This document shows positions 48,536 to 59,580 of a stretch of 64,000 nt of DNA, one piece after another. The DNA comes from Sycon ciliatum (lineage: Eukaryota; Porifera; Calcarea; Leucosolenida; Sycettidae), in NCBI RefSeq assembly GCF_964019385.1, contig NC_088647.1:7312128-7376127 (forward strand), written 5' to 3'. The notes beneath the pieces are model-generated. The model did no database searches, was not told the DNA's origin, and saw only the letters and a program-made list of their open reading frames with translations. Positions within the stretch are counted from its first letter, which is position 1; every line of letters starts with the position of its first letter. Both the position numbers and the translations under genes were made by a program.

Positions 48536-51500
48536 AAGAAGAAGCTGTGTTGCAACTCCGAGTTTTCAGTAAAATGTTTATAGATTGAGAGAAAAATGTA
48601 TCATCCTTAACTGCAAAAGCAATAGCAACCTGTGATCACAATAACCAGCGTCTGTCAGTGTGTACAACTGTACATACATGTACATTGTACATGTAGCCGC
48701 GGGTATATCGGCGGTATATTTATTGTGTATTAGTACTCCTCTGCTGCGCACTGGTGAGCTCAAAGGAGTGAAAAAGCTGTCCAGAGTCGTAAAAGCATTA
48801 TCTGGTAACGGAAGTGTCCTTGCTACACTAGTACTGGTGCGTTTATGCTTCGTGTATTGCCATTGGTTCGGCTAGCTGTAGGAGCGCATGATGATGACGG
48901 GTGGAACAAGTACTATCGTCCACTTGTATACAGTATAGTCCAGTAGTACTACGGTGTATGTGTAGTACACATACTGTAATCCGATTCCCTGAGTGTAGTA
49001 GGTTTGCGGTCAAGATGTCATTCTTCTGCAGGACAGCTGATTGTCAGGCGCATAAGCCAATGACACAAAGACACTTCATAAGCTAGTGTTCATGTACATG
49101 TTCATAGTCATTGTACGGATTCAGTCACTTCTAGTGATAATACAAACGTTGAATGACAATCTACATTACAACGCAACAGTTCAAAGCACAGTCATACTAC
49201 ACGCCAAAGACTCCATACAGCGGATTACTGTATGTCATTGACTAAGCAGTGGTAGGCTAGTGGAAGCAGAGCTGTGGGCCCCGGGTCGGTTGGTTTTTTT
49301 TTGAGCTCTGATTTGCGCTCCGTTTTGAGTGAACAACTTGTCAGCGCCTTCTAGGTTCAGCCTGGTCCCATAGCTCAGTGGCTAGAGCATTGCTCATGAC
49401 AAGCAAGGTCCCGGGTTCGAGTCCTGGTGGGTCTGGAGTTTTTTTCTCTCTTTTCAAGCAGTTCACTTCCCCGACTGATCCTTTGAATTTGAAATTCTCC
49501 CAACCTTTTCAAAATAAAGGCTTTATTACAACTTTTCTTTATCACAAATGCAAATTGATTTCATTAAAACCAGCCATAGGAGAGCCTTGCAAACCTTGCA
49601 AAAACTCCTACATACTCACGTCAAAATATCAAAATAATAATTGAACGGATAAGTTGATTGATGCACACAGCGCATCTGGACCAATCTAGAGTGCTGGCGG
49701 CGGCTACTTACTTTAGTACTACATGACCGTACATGTATGATGTAGCGATAGTAAAGTGATAAAATGTGCATGTACAATGTACGTATTGGAATGGACCAGG
49801 GAGTAGACTCATACCTGTACATGTATGGCGTTATGGGTGACTCGTAAAAAAACAAGACATTAAATTTTAATATTAGCGAGTTTAGCAACTCGTGAATGAG
49901 AACGAGTGAAAGCCGTTTCTCAGAGCTAGGTTTCCTCACCCTTATTTAGTAAGTCAGTTAAAAGTTTTTGCCTGGTGTTCGCGGTGACAGCATGGTCATC
50001 GATCATGTTCAAGCGCGTACATTCGTATCGTGGGCTCGAGCTCCCAGTACAAGACTAGGTCTGACTAGGAATACAGTCATAATTTAGTAGGGATGAGTGT
50101 AGATCTATTGTCTCTCATGCCATGGGAAATGAGCCTGATGACTGTGACGCGGACGTGAGAACCTTACCATGTTTACCGTACTCGCGCGATTAGACTTAGG
50201 GCGCGCTCGAATTGTCACTCTTACTTTTCGAGGAGTTTCGTTTTTCTGAAGAGGTGGCCTTATTGGAAAAACGAAACTCCTCGAAACTCCACAATCTCAT
50301 CCGATGGGGGAGGTGGATTTTAGTTCCGAAGAGTTTGGAATAGCTACGTCACGTATTGCGTGGAGATGGTCGATCTGATCGGACGTCATCTTCGCCACGA
50401 CAATTCCACTGAAAAACTCTAAAAATGATAGAAACCGTTCTAATGGGGCACTTCAACTAATCTCTTTAAAAAAATTGTTCGAGCAGTTGATGAAGACAAT
50501 TCGAACGCCCGTCCCCTCAGAGCCCTCTCTTCCCTATCTCGACTAGAGGCTAGAGCCCCAGTCTCTAAGAGCCAGTGACAAAAATTAATAAAGCCCTCTC
50601 TTGAATAGTGCCTCTCTGGGGCTTGTAACCAAGCGCATGTGCAAGTTTGATGTTCTTTTGGAAATGTTCTTGTCCATGTCAATGAACTGGTGGTTTCAGG
50701 TTCAAAATCACAGTTCTTGTTGCCCTTTCTGGTGCGTCGTGATAGTTTACAGTAACCTTTAGGCACCGTTTTCAGTGCCTGAATTGTTTTATGCGGGATG
50801 ACGTAAATGTACCGGCACAGAAAAATAGTGCCTTCTCTTCGACTCTTGTCTTGAATAGTGGCAGTGCCATATCTGTGATGCCTGATGATCGATGCTGAAC
50901 TGGTGATGAGCATTGAAAAAATTGTGCCCCAGGGGCACTACATAAAATTTATATTAAAATTTATAATAATGGCACGAGTAGACTAGACTGCGCGGGCCGT
51001 ACCTGTCTAACATGTTAATAAAATTATTAAAGGGGAAGTTAAGGCAAAAATTAAAATTTCACCAGCTGTAGTCTTCGGGGTGCTGAGTCGAATGGTCTTG
51101 GTCCGAGGAAGCTGAGACGCTTCCTTCCTACTTGAATCCCAATCGAACTCGCGCACTTCCACCGAAACTGGGTGACTGCGCCCTACTAGATGGGGATTTG
51201 TATGCAAAATGTCACTAAAAGCGCCATTGCGTTCTTATAAAAGCACGGATGACCGCGATTGGCCCATATGTTGTAGCCTTTTGGACGCTGAGTCGACTGG
51301 TTTTGGTCCGAAAAGGCTGCGATGCAGCGTTCCTCCTTTATTCCCAATCGAACATGGTTGAAGAAGCGGTCACGTGCTCCTGGGTGCCCAAATCACCTGG
51401 TCACCACGCCAGCAGGCGACAACTTTCACACCAAGGTTCAACTCGAGTTCAACTCGAGTGACAGGACTGCACCCAAAAAAGGTCAAACAGGCTAGCAAGT

Positions 51501-54500
51501 TGTACCCTGCAGGCACGGTGACCAGGTGACTGGCGTACGCAGCAGCACGTGACCACTTGTTCGACCATGTTCGATTGGGAATAAAGGAGGAACGCTGCTT
51601 CGCAGCCTTTTCGAACCAAAACCAGTCGACTCAGCGTCCAAAAGACTACAACATATGGGCCAATCGCGGTCATCCGTGCTTTTATAAGAACGCAATGGCG
51701 CTTTTAGTGACATTTTGCATACAAATCCCCATCTTGTAGGGCGCAGTCACCCAGTTTCGGTGGAAGTGTGCGAGTTCGATTGGGATTCAAGTAGGAAGGA
51801 AGCGTCTCAGCTTCCTCGGACCAAGACCATTCGACTCAGCACCCCGAAGACTACAACTGGTGAAATTTTAATTTTTGCCTTAATTTCACCTTTAAAGGGG
51901 AAGTTAAGGCAAAAATCAAAATTTCACCAGTTGTAGTCTTCGGGGTGCTGAGTCGAATGGTCTTGGTCCGAGAAAGCTGAGACGCTCCCTTCCTACTTGA
52001 ATCCCAATCGAACTCGCGCACTTCCACCGAAACTGGGTGACTGCGCCCTACGAGATGGGGATTTGTATGCAAAATGTCACTAAAAGCGCCATTTCGTTCT
52101 TATAAAAGCACGGATGACCGCGATTGGCCCATATGTTGTAGTCTTTTGGACGCTGAGTCGACTGGTTTTGGTCCGAAAAGGTTGCGATGCAGCGTTCGCC
52201 CCTAATTCCCAATCGAACATGGTAGAACAAGCGGTCACGTGCTCCTGCGTACACCAGTCACCTGGTCACCGTGCCTGCAGGGTACAACTTACAGCCTGTT
52301 TTGACCTTTTTTGGGTGCAGTGCTGTCACTCGAGTTGAACCTTGGTGTGAAAGTTGTCGCCTGCTGGCGTGGTGACCAGGTGATTTGGGCACCCAGGAGC
52401 ACGTGACCGCTTGTTCAACCATGTTCGATTGGGAATAAAGGAGGAACGCTGCATCGCAGCCTTTTCGGACCAAAACCAGTCGACTCAGCGTCCAAAAGAC
52501 TACAACATATGGGCCAATCGCGGTCATCCGTGCTTCTATAAGAACGAAATGGCGCTTTTAGTGACATTTTGCATACAAATCCCCGTCTCGTAGGGCGCAG
52601 TCACCCAGTTTCGGTGGAAGTGCGCGAGTTCGATTGGGATTCAAGTAGGAAGGGAGCGTCTCAGCTTTCTCGGACCAAGACCATTCGACTCAGCACCCCG
52701 AAGACTACAACTGGTGAAATTTTGATTTTTGCCTTAACTTCCCCTTCAAGTTTTGATCATCATCAGACAGCAGCATTTTAAAAATTTTGATCATCATCAG
52801 ACAGCAGCATTTGATCATCATCAGACACCAGCATTTGATCATCATCAGACAGCAGCATTTGATCATCGTCAGACAGCAGCATTTGATCATCGTCAGACAG
52901 CAGCATTTGATCATCGTCAGACAGCAGCATTTGATCATCGTCAGACAGCAGCATTTGATCAGCAGCAGACAGCAGCATTTGATCATCGTCAGACAGCAGC
53001 ATTTGATCATCATCAGACAGCAGCATTTGATCATCGTCAGACAGCAGCATTTGATCATCGTCAGACAGCAGCATTTGATCATCGTCAGACAGCAGCATTT
53101 GATCATCGTCAGACAGCAGCATTTGATCAGCAGCAGACAGCAGCATTTGATCTTCATCAGACAGCAGCATTTGATCATCATCAGACAGCAGCATTTGATC
53201 AGCAGCAGACAGCAGCATTAATTTTCCTTACGTATGTCCGCCCCACAGCAGAATACGCCGCCCCAGTATGGGAGTCCTCCCTCTCTGCTGCACAGCGGCT
53301 CACCCTTGAACGGCTGCAAGCCAGAGTAGCTCGCACAGTCATGCGGCTTGAGAGATGCCCTTGCCCATCAGACGAGCCCAAGTCATCATTGTTTAAACAG
53401 CTGGGGTGGCCAAGTCTATCCTGGCGCAGGAAGATCGCCTGCCTTATGGAATTCTTCCATTTGGTCACCACCCAACCAGAACTTTTTGAAGCAGCGGGAT
53501 ACTGCCCCACGCGTAGTCGCCGCCGCCAACTCGCATTCACTCTGCCACGGGTTGGGAAACACGCCGGGAGGTCATTTCTCTTCCGCACCGCTACTGTCTG
53601 GAATGCCTTGCCCGCAGACCTGAGAGCCACAGCCTCGCAGTCCCTGTTTCACAGTCACATTTGCACGCACTTCTCTGACACCAAACACAATGCCACTCCT
53701 CACTGACATGCCTCTGTCCTCCTTCTTTGTGCGTTGCGCTTATTCTTATTAATTTTTGTGTTTCTGTTTCGGTACATTTCGTATTTCAAGGCATATCCCG
53801 AGGCTATAGGTATCATTGATTAAAGGACCATTCTGGAACATTCAGCATAATTGTATTTCTCTTGCTAGGCTCTTCATTACGAATTATTAGCCCTCCACTG
53901 TCTGCTATCTCAACCCTACAGTCTCCCATTATAATGGAACTCCCTTCGATTTAGACTACGTCTTTGGGAAATCCTCAAATATATAATAATAATAATAAAA
54001 AAATTTTGGTATTCACGAAACTTGAAGTAAGTAGTTACAGCTACACAGCCTTTCGCCTCCGTTGTACGTGTGTGTGATTGTGTATAAATGTATGCGACAT
54101 TGTTTTACCTGTATTGCATTGCCATATTTTTCCGAGTACAAACTGCACTGGAGTATGGTGCAACCAGATGTTTTGTCACAAAGTACAGACATCTACCCTG
54201 TTTACTACCGTTAATATGACCATTGTTGTATGAGCCGCACCGACGTTTTGTGGGTGAATTACTGGTGTTTTTTTAAAGTGCGCCTTACACTCTGAAAAAT
54301 ACGGTACTTTGCACCCGTCGACATATCAAATCTTTTCCAAGTCCTCGTTAAGCTGACTTTTTGCCACCCCATTTCCTCGACCCACTGAAATGTTGGGCCT
54401 TCACCATCTCTGCCCCCTTTCTCAGTTCTCTCCGGTATACATGTACCTTGGTCCGCGCCAGCTTTCTCCCCATACCTCACACCAGATTTAGCGCTAAATT

Positions 54501-57500
54501 TGTTTATGCTTGTGGCCCTATGTGTTTATAAGCATACTGTTGGGTAGACCCGAGTATCAGTTGTCTGATGATTGCCTAGCGGCATGAAACTCAGAGTTAC
54601 AACCAACCTGAACGTCCTCCGCTGAGTCTGCTATGTACATAATATGTATATAATTATTATGCGTAGTGAATGATACTCCTGGTTATGTTCCGTGATGAGT
54701 GTTCTAAACACGACAAAGAATGGCTCGGTTGTGTCATTCCTGTGTGAGAACTGTAGATACATGTAGACAGATAATTGTGTGTTACCCAAGTGTGTTTCCC
54801 AAGTATTGCCGCAGTCGCACCAACCTCTTCCTCACAATGTGGACAGAGAGATACTGTAAAGCCTGCCATCAGCGAACACCCCTTGGTGCAGCGGAAACGT
54901 TCCTGTTTAGGACAGGATTCCTCTCGATCCAGAGAGGCACGTTCATGCACACACTCATTAACTCACACTCATGCCTAGCCACGTGCACTTGCAATATCCA
55001 CACCTATATCGCAGCACACATACATGCACACGGCATTGGATTTCACGTGGAGCATGGTAATTTCTGCAATTTGCTATGTGTGAGCTACACCCGAACGTTG
55101 CTGTCACTGACTGTCAGAGACGGTTCCCGCTGGCATCTGCGAATATCCCTGTGCCATCTATGTCTACTTTGTTGATTGTACTACCATGCCTCAGTCGTGA
55201 TCTATCTGTATCTGCACTATCATTACTAGGAATCATTACTCCATTTAACAAGCGAATAGGAGGATCTGATTACCATCCGATGAGTGTATTTTAACATGAG
55301 TTAAGGAAGGGACATTTGGTCTCTGCTCTTGCTTTTCGGCCTAGTTGACTTGACACTTGACCAACTCACAGTACACAGTGTTTCAGGGAATTCACCCCTC
55401 ATCAATTGTGCTTCGGACACAATATTCCCCAGCCTACTCAAGCTCAACTGACGAGGGGTGAATTCCCCGAAACATTGTGCATCGAGCAGGCAGTGGTGCT
55501 TTCTTGCAGGTTTGCCGAGTAGAATGTTCGATAGCATTCTCGTGTACTCTGGATGGCAGTCACGAGTCAGTCAAGTGTCAAGTCAACTCGGCGGAAAAGC
55601 GCGAGCTCCGGTGTGGGGAGCAAACACCTTTTCTTCTGTTCCTCTGGATGTTTCTGCTATTATTGCAGGGTCTGGGTGGCAGAAAGCTGTTTTGGCAGCA
55701 GCAATTGTAGGTGGCATCTTGCTGCTTGCATTAGCCCTGGTTGACATCCGCTACCGGTAAGGAATAAAAACCAGCATTACAACGTCAACCATAATTATCG
55801 AGAAAAAATGCATGATGACGGATTTTTTAATTCTTCCATGATTACGGACGCCCCTTTATTTACCATTTCCTTCACAATCCCTAAACAATGCAGGCAGGCA
55901 TAGTGGGATGGTCTAAGACCATGATTGAGAAACAGAGGGTACCAGGTTCAAGTCGTGCTTGGAAGCGGAAGGATTTTTCCAGCGGTGCTATGTCCCCCAG
56001 TTACCGTATTACCCACAATATATGTATTGTAGTTTTATGTTTTCAAATGTGGCTAGCCCTGTACAGACTGTAGTACAGTAGAGTAGCGCGCTGAAGAACG
56101 TGGAGCCCAAGAACGTCCAGCCTGAAATTCTAAGAACGCCACAGCCTGAAGCTAAGAACGACGTGGTTGGTTTTCTGGCATCTTGTGGGATATATATATG
56201 ATCCAGCAACAATTGTTTCTAACAACTTGCTATAAGAACGCAGCTAGATTGCTGAAAAATAAGAACGTCCCAGGCTTACCCTTTGGAAACAACGTTTTTG
56301 GGCGCGTGACTCTACTGTAGTATTGGGGGCTGTTCTTTTATTGTTTCTCGCAAGATTGATCGCTTGCCATGTGTGTCATACCACTCATAATAGATGATAC
56401 TTTTTGACCGTAGATGCCTGTAATAACACTCCAGCTAGGGTATCAGCCGAGTCTCACGCAAACCGTGACATTTATTTATTAGGGTATCAAGCTGTGTAGA
56501 AAAGCACAAAGGTGATCAATGAGCAAGAAAAAACGAAATTAGATGGGTCCAGGTATGTGTACCCCGATAATGCCCATCACATCATTCTGCCATGTACTAC
56601 TATTAGAGACGAGTCCTTTTTATTATTTCGATCCACGCTCAACCTTTATCTATCCACTACTGGAGACGTGTACATTTATTGGAGAAAATACAGTAATTGG
56701 CAACTCGTTGCCTGGCACGAGCCGGGGATGCATGGATGCAGTGAATTGGAATTTCATTCTTTGATCCCTTTGGCGTGTCTAACCTACTCGCCTTCCACCG
56801 CTTTAGGAGCTGCATCTGCGCCTTGGTCTTTGCGGGTAGTGGCTCCTACGGATGCGGAAAACTCCGCCTCCAGCTGGGGTCTCGCGCAAACCGAGATATT
56901 TTTCACAAACCCTTCTTATCGGCCTTGGTTGGATAGCACCCACTCTCTTCACATTGCCAGGCTGGTGTTCCCACTGCGCATTGAGGTGTCGCAATAATCA
57001 AATGAAAATTGCGGATAGGCCTGAAACGATCGCGAAAATTCACCTATCCTTCACTCTTTAGTGCAACAATCGATTACTTCGTTTATAATTGTCATCAAAC
57101 AAGGGCAGATATGTGTGCAAATATTACTCCGTTTCCAAAGCTATAATTATCTTCTTTTCTGTTGCATTATTGAAAGGCTAACTCAGAAACATGGTCTGAA
57201 AACAAAAGCCTCACCGTTGGACACACACGCACACGTGCTCTAAATTATGCAGATGGATAGACAAAAAACGTCGTGTCAGGCTTTTGCGTACACGCGGTTA
57301 TGTAACTGCATGAGCGAGTAGGAACATGCACTGGCGCTGACACTGTTGCAAGCCAATAAGCAGGTCTATTGTGAGCAGCCATGGCCAGCAATCGAGGACA
57401 TCTGAGAGTTGTAATTTTTGTACTCCTCCGAGGTGTGATTTTTGGCGTGCTGGGCCAAGCACAAGGAAGCCATCTGCAAAAAAACTGCAGAAAATGGTTG

Positions 57501-59007
57501 TTGTTTGATCCTTTGGTGTAATCTTTGTTTCTAGTCGAAGCTAGTTGCTGTTTGGAGCAGAAGCGCCTAAATTGACTATTTTCTGCATGTACTCATACAT
57601 GTACTCATGTACTCAGTCATGCAGTCTCACTCGTATTTTAGCTCTTTTTCTGGAATGGATGCTGCTCTGCGCCCCTTGGTGAACATTTCCTGCGCTCGTG
57701 GAGCAGCTGAAAAGGACCACTGGTATGTCTGGTTCCTGGTTTGAAAGTGGAGAGTCGACTTTTGTGCCTTGAAAAAGGAGTAGAGAGCGATAAGGGGCCG
57801 TCCGAAATTATCGAACGTTTTTCACGAAACGAATTATTTTAGTTTAGACCCAACCCCTCCCTCCCTCCCCCTCAGAACGTAAAAAAAGTTTGACATATGC
57901 ATGCATAATACAACAAAGGTTGCAAGTGTGTAACTGCTCCTATGGGCATGCACATGTATCAATGTTTTCTGGAACGAAATTGGTTAACCCCCTCCCACCC
58001 CATAACGAAATTATTTCGTTTTGTGAAAAAAGTTCGATATTTATGGACGACCCCTAAAGGTACGTCTGTGGCTTATTTTTGAGTGCTCCTCGTACATTTT
58101 TGATCATGATAGAAATTCTCAGACCAAAGTCAGACCAAAGTCAGCGCGATGATGGCCGTAGAGTTTTCTTGTGGATTTTTTAGTTGTTTCATCTCGTATC
58201 TATGTCAGTATCGTGATGGTGAAGTGGAGAGGGTGATTTTCTTCCTCTAGGCTTCGTTCGGCCGACTTTGCTTCGTCCTCGTTGAAAAGTGATCCTGAAA
58301 AAAAGGTCGATTCGCAAAATTATGTTGATTTTCAATGTACGTGATGACATGCGATTGCTGGCTATGAACAAACCTATGATTAGTCGCACCTGTTCTGCTG
58401 TGCGCATCACATTATGTAGTTTCTTACACACCTTCCCAATATACTCTTAGCTACTCTGCAGACCCTTTAAACTTAGGAAGGTGTTTACCCTCATCAGCAT
58501 CCACTACGTAGTCCGATGATTGCGCGTATTGCCATGAAGACTCAGAGTTACGAAATAGAAAAGAAACGTTTCCCGCCATTGTGATCTTGTTAGAAATTCG
58601 TATGTACATTATCGCGTTACCATTATACTGTATCCTATGATCTATCTGTACCGTAGGAACACATTGAGTGGCCTGAAGGCAGCGACGCAGCAGCAGCCGC
58701 AGCAGCAATACCAATACCAGCAACCACGACCACAGCATCAGCATCAGGCGTAAGACGAGCATTACCAGGAACCACGGCCGCAGCAGCAGCAGCAGCAGCA
58801 ACACCAGCAGCAGTAAAAATAGCTTTTTTTTACTCTGCCAAATTTCTAGCTCCATTCACCCATGCATATTTTCTCCACAGGGCACACTGGATTGAATTTT
58901 CTTGTAGTTTGCCCACATGCGTAGTCGATCGTATTGACAAGGGATTTGCACAATATGCATTACAAAATGATTTGTGCGGAACATTCAAGATGTGGTGGTG
59001 GTGGTGT

Positions 59008-59038
<31 letters not shown>

Positions 59039-59473
59039 TATTATTTCCAGATAGCTCTCCTGCACTTCACGTAAGTTCATCTTTCCGCTTTCTTATCCGT
59101 TTTTTTATATTGTCGACATGGCTGGCAATCGCTCACATTACTTCTTTAAAAGGTAATTCATAATCCCAATATTGGTATCGTCTCGTTGTTATTCCAGCTA
59201 GCCATGGTTGGCTACCACCTGGCTTGTCATAGTTGTTGGTATTCTCACATGAGTGAGGAGATTCATGAAAAGAAAAGATACCGGTACTCAATGTGCAGAC
59301 GGAACTGTTCCGTACTTTGTGGACTCATCAACGCAGCACAGAGAAGATCAAGCCAACCTGATAGCAGTCAAAAAGAAATTTTCCAAAATTTTCCAAACAT
59401 AGTTACCAACTACAGAACAGGCCAACCTGTTGTTGTGCAAGCTATTACGCATTGTAGTGTCAGGACATACTGA
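47535..59473 (+). CDS. Gene B: Ig-like single-pass membrane protein (tentative model)
   Basis: Exons 47535-47552, 47643-47691, 47835-48119, 55669-55756 and 59299-59473 join in phase (0,1,1,2) to 204 residues. Exons 1-2 give the signal peptide MAILFVVIIGFFAIGSVHP. Exon 3 is one Ig-like fold: TFTCSVPPDC..TWSVIYQVP..FVHAGIYICCGG, with the Cys, Trp and Y-x-C positions in order and two NxT/S sites. Exon 4 is a membrane helix (AVLAAAIVGGILLLALALV then DIRYR). Exon 5 is a 57-residue tail (RNCSVLCGLINAAQRRSSQP onward). Exons 1-3 are well supported. The links to exons 4 and 5 rest on phase alone across 7.5 kb and 3.5 kb of repeat-rich DNA, and extra ectodomain exons may be missed. Likely a cell-surface receptor or adhesion protein. 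Confidence 0.45.
48145..48450. repeat. Dispersed repeat family 2, copy 2
   Basis: AAAGCCCTCTCGTGAATAGT, GCCCTCTCTTGAATAGTCCC, GTCGTGATAGTTTAGAGTAA and AATGACGTAATTATACC. Same family as 36630 and 50590. It follows exon 3 of gene B directly. Confidence 0.7.
48461..48532 (+). repeat. (TG)n(GA)n microsatellite
   Basis: About 40 bp of TG followed by about 34 bp of GA. Confidence 0.97.
49005..49262 (+). repeat. Segmental duplication, copy 2
   Basis: Matches 46930-47170 (AGATGTCATTCTTCTGCAGG, AAGCCAATGACACAAAGACA, TGACTAAGCAGTGGTAGGCT) with an extra CATGTACATGTTCATAG insert. It now lies within intron 3 of gene B. Confidence 0.7.
49365..49520 (+). mobile_element. tRNA-derived SINE, complete head
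   Basis: GGTCCCATAGCTCAGTGGCT and GGTCCCGGGTTCGAGTCCTG give clear A and B boxes (TAGCTCAGTGG, GGTTCGAGTCC) at tRNA spacing. The arms fold as a tRNA-like structure, but T33 of the anticodon loop is absent, so it is not a functional tRNA. The 3' body TTCACTTCCCCGACTGATCC and CTTTTCAAAATAAAGG also follows the copy at 39245-39400. Confidence 0.75.
50225..50290. repeat. Hairpin
   Basis: CGAGGAGTTTCGTTTTTC and GAAAAACGAAACTCCTCG are exact inverted copies separated by about 20 bases. Confidence 0.85.
50590..50945. repeat. Dispersed repeat family 2, copy 3
   Basis: AAAGCCCTCTCTTGAATAGT at the left and GTGCCCCAGGGGCACTA at the right bracket the interior GTCGTGATAGTTTACAGTAA and GGATGACGTAAATGTACC. 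This is the most complete of the three copies. Confidence 0.7.
51031..51893 (+). mobile_element. Long-TIR foldback element, copy 1
   Basis: Starts AGGGGAAGTTAAGGCAAAAA and ends as its inverse (TTTTTGCCTTAATTTCACCT). The arms are about 420 bp each (TCTTCGGGGTGCTGAGTCGA, GACGCTGAGTCGACTGGTTT and their complements). The centre is asymmetric (TTCAACTCGAGTTCAACTCG). No transposase. It adjoins copy 2 with only a few bases between them. Confidence 0.9.
51896..52745 (-). mobile_element. Long-TIR foldback element, copy 2, opposite orientation
   Basis: Same arms as 51031-51893 but the asymmetric centre (TTACAGCCTGTTTTGACC, CACTCGAGTTGAACCTTGG) is reversed, so the two copies lie head-to-head. Together they make four near-identical arms of about 420 bp in 1.7 kb. 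It ends CCTTAACTTCCCCTT. Confidence 0.9.
52766..53219 (+). repeat. 24-bp minisatellite, about 18 copies
   Basis: Head-to-tail copies of ATCATCGTCAGACAGCAGCA plus TTTG, with CATCATCAG and AGCAGCAG variants. The unit is 8 codons, so one frame reads a perfect DHRQTAAF peptide repeat fused in frame to the retrotransposon fragment that follows. Not considered a gene. Confidence 0.95.
53220..53998 (+). pseudogene. 3' end of a non-LTR retrotransposon
   Basis: Open to TGA at 53704. It reads IFLTYVRPTAEYAAPVWESS then LTLERLQARVARTVMRLE, the conserved segment after the reverse transcriptase palm of CR1/Jockey-type elements (Y-x-x-VRPxLEYAxPVW, LExxQxRxxR). It continues LFKQLGWPSLSWRRKIACLM and TATVWNALPADLRATAS (W-N-x-LP near the C-terminus). 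The 3' flank ends in a short TAATAATAAT-type tail at 53985, typical of such insertions. Heavily 5' truncated, with its 5' edge at the minisatellite. Confidence 0.88.
54126..54306. mobile_element. MITE with TCCGAGTA/TACTCTG-type ends
   Basis: CCATATTTTTCCGAGTACAA and ACACTCTGAAAAATACGGTA are diverged inverted ends. The interior TGGGTGAATTACTGGTG and AAAGTGCGCCTTAC matches 14265-14310. Confidence 0.55.
54565..54589 (+). ncRNA. Hammerhead-like core motif
   Basis: CTGATGA, then TTGCCTAGCGGCAT (stem TGCC/GGCA), then GAAA followed by CTCAGAGTTAC. The same 25-nt spacing and the same CTCAGAGT sequence are in the hairpin at 38485-38509 (-). A decayed relative at 58513-58538 reads CCGATGA..GAAG. Stems I and III cannot be closed convincingly here, so activity is unproven. 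Confidence 0.35.
55300..55610. repeat. Foldback repeat, dispersed family
   Basis: GTGTTTCAGGGAATTCACCC (55378) and GGGTGAATTCCCCGAAACAT (55456) are inverted copies. The flanks (AGTTGACTTGACACTTGACC and AGTCAAGTGTCAAGTCAACT) are inverted too. Related to 36070-36260. Confidence 0.75.
55888..56905 (+). mobile_element. SINE interrupted by a TA-flanked insertion
   Basis: The 5' part of the 27975-type SINE (55888-55997, ending CCCAGTTA) continues at 56692 (TAATTGGCAACTCG) and runs to about 56905. The 27975 copy reads CACAGTTAATTGGGAACTCG without a break at this point. The roughly 695 bp between are flanked by TA and end in CCGTATTACC/AAAATACAG, like a small Tc1/mariner-type insertion. A further MITE sits inside it at 56075-56321. 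Confidence 0.7.
56075..56321. mobile_element. Innermost nested MITE
   Basis: TACAGTAGAGTAGCGCGC and GCGCGTGACTCTACTGTA are inverted ends. AAGAACGTCC and AAGAACG words are spread inside. About 245 bp. Confidence 0.7.
56906..57790. other. No gene seen
   Basis: Intron 4 of gene B. Short frames only. A CATGTACTCATACATGTACTC run lies near 57590. Confidence 0.4.
57793..58055. mobile_element. MITE with GGGGYCGTCC ends
   Basis: AGGGGCCGTCCGAAATTATC and GATATTTATGGACGACCCCT are inverted. Inside, ACGTTTTTCACGAAACGAA pairs with TTCGTTTTGTGAAAAAAGT, and C-rich AACCCCTCCC tracts sit on both sides. Confidence 0.85.
58056..58670. other. No gene seen, one hammerhead-family relic
   Basis: Intron 4 of gene B. 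The only structure noted is the decayed CCGATGA..CTCAGAGTTACG copy near 58513. Confidence 0.4.
58671..58818. repeat. CAG/CCA-rich low-complexity tract
   Basis: Runs of GCAGCAGCAGC alternate with ACCACGACCACAGCATCAG and AATACCAATACCAGCAACC. The Leu-rich frame on the - strand comes from this composition. Confidence 0.85.
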
Positions 59474-59580
59474 AGTAGGCAATTGTTACTCACCAGAGAA
59501 GAGGAGCAGACCACAGTTTATTATACACTTGAAGGAACACCGGCCCACTAGATCTAACTGTTATCTTGTCCATCAAAATA

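Larger units (their letters stand above)
53999..55299 (+). other. Unassigned stretch with cysteine-rich open frames
   Basis: Intron 3 of gene B. Frames from 54720 to 55290 on + stay open for 60-150 codons in overlapping frames (for example QCGQRDTVKPAISEHPLVQR, then TDCQRRFPLASANIPVPS). These could be missed ectodomain exons of gene B or decayed coding DNA. No domain is recognised and splice sites are not convincing. Confidence 0.25.

Noticed and set aside
49365-49440. Functional tRNA gene
   Set aside because: A and B boxes are present, but the anticodon loop lacks T33 and the sequence is repeated with a common 3' body, so it is a SINE head.
54720-55175. 151-codon frame as a gene
   Set aside because: Cys-rich but with three overlapping open frames, no start context, no domain and no convincing splice sites; left as unassigned.
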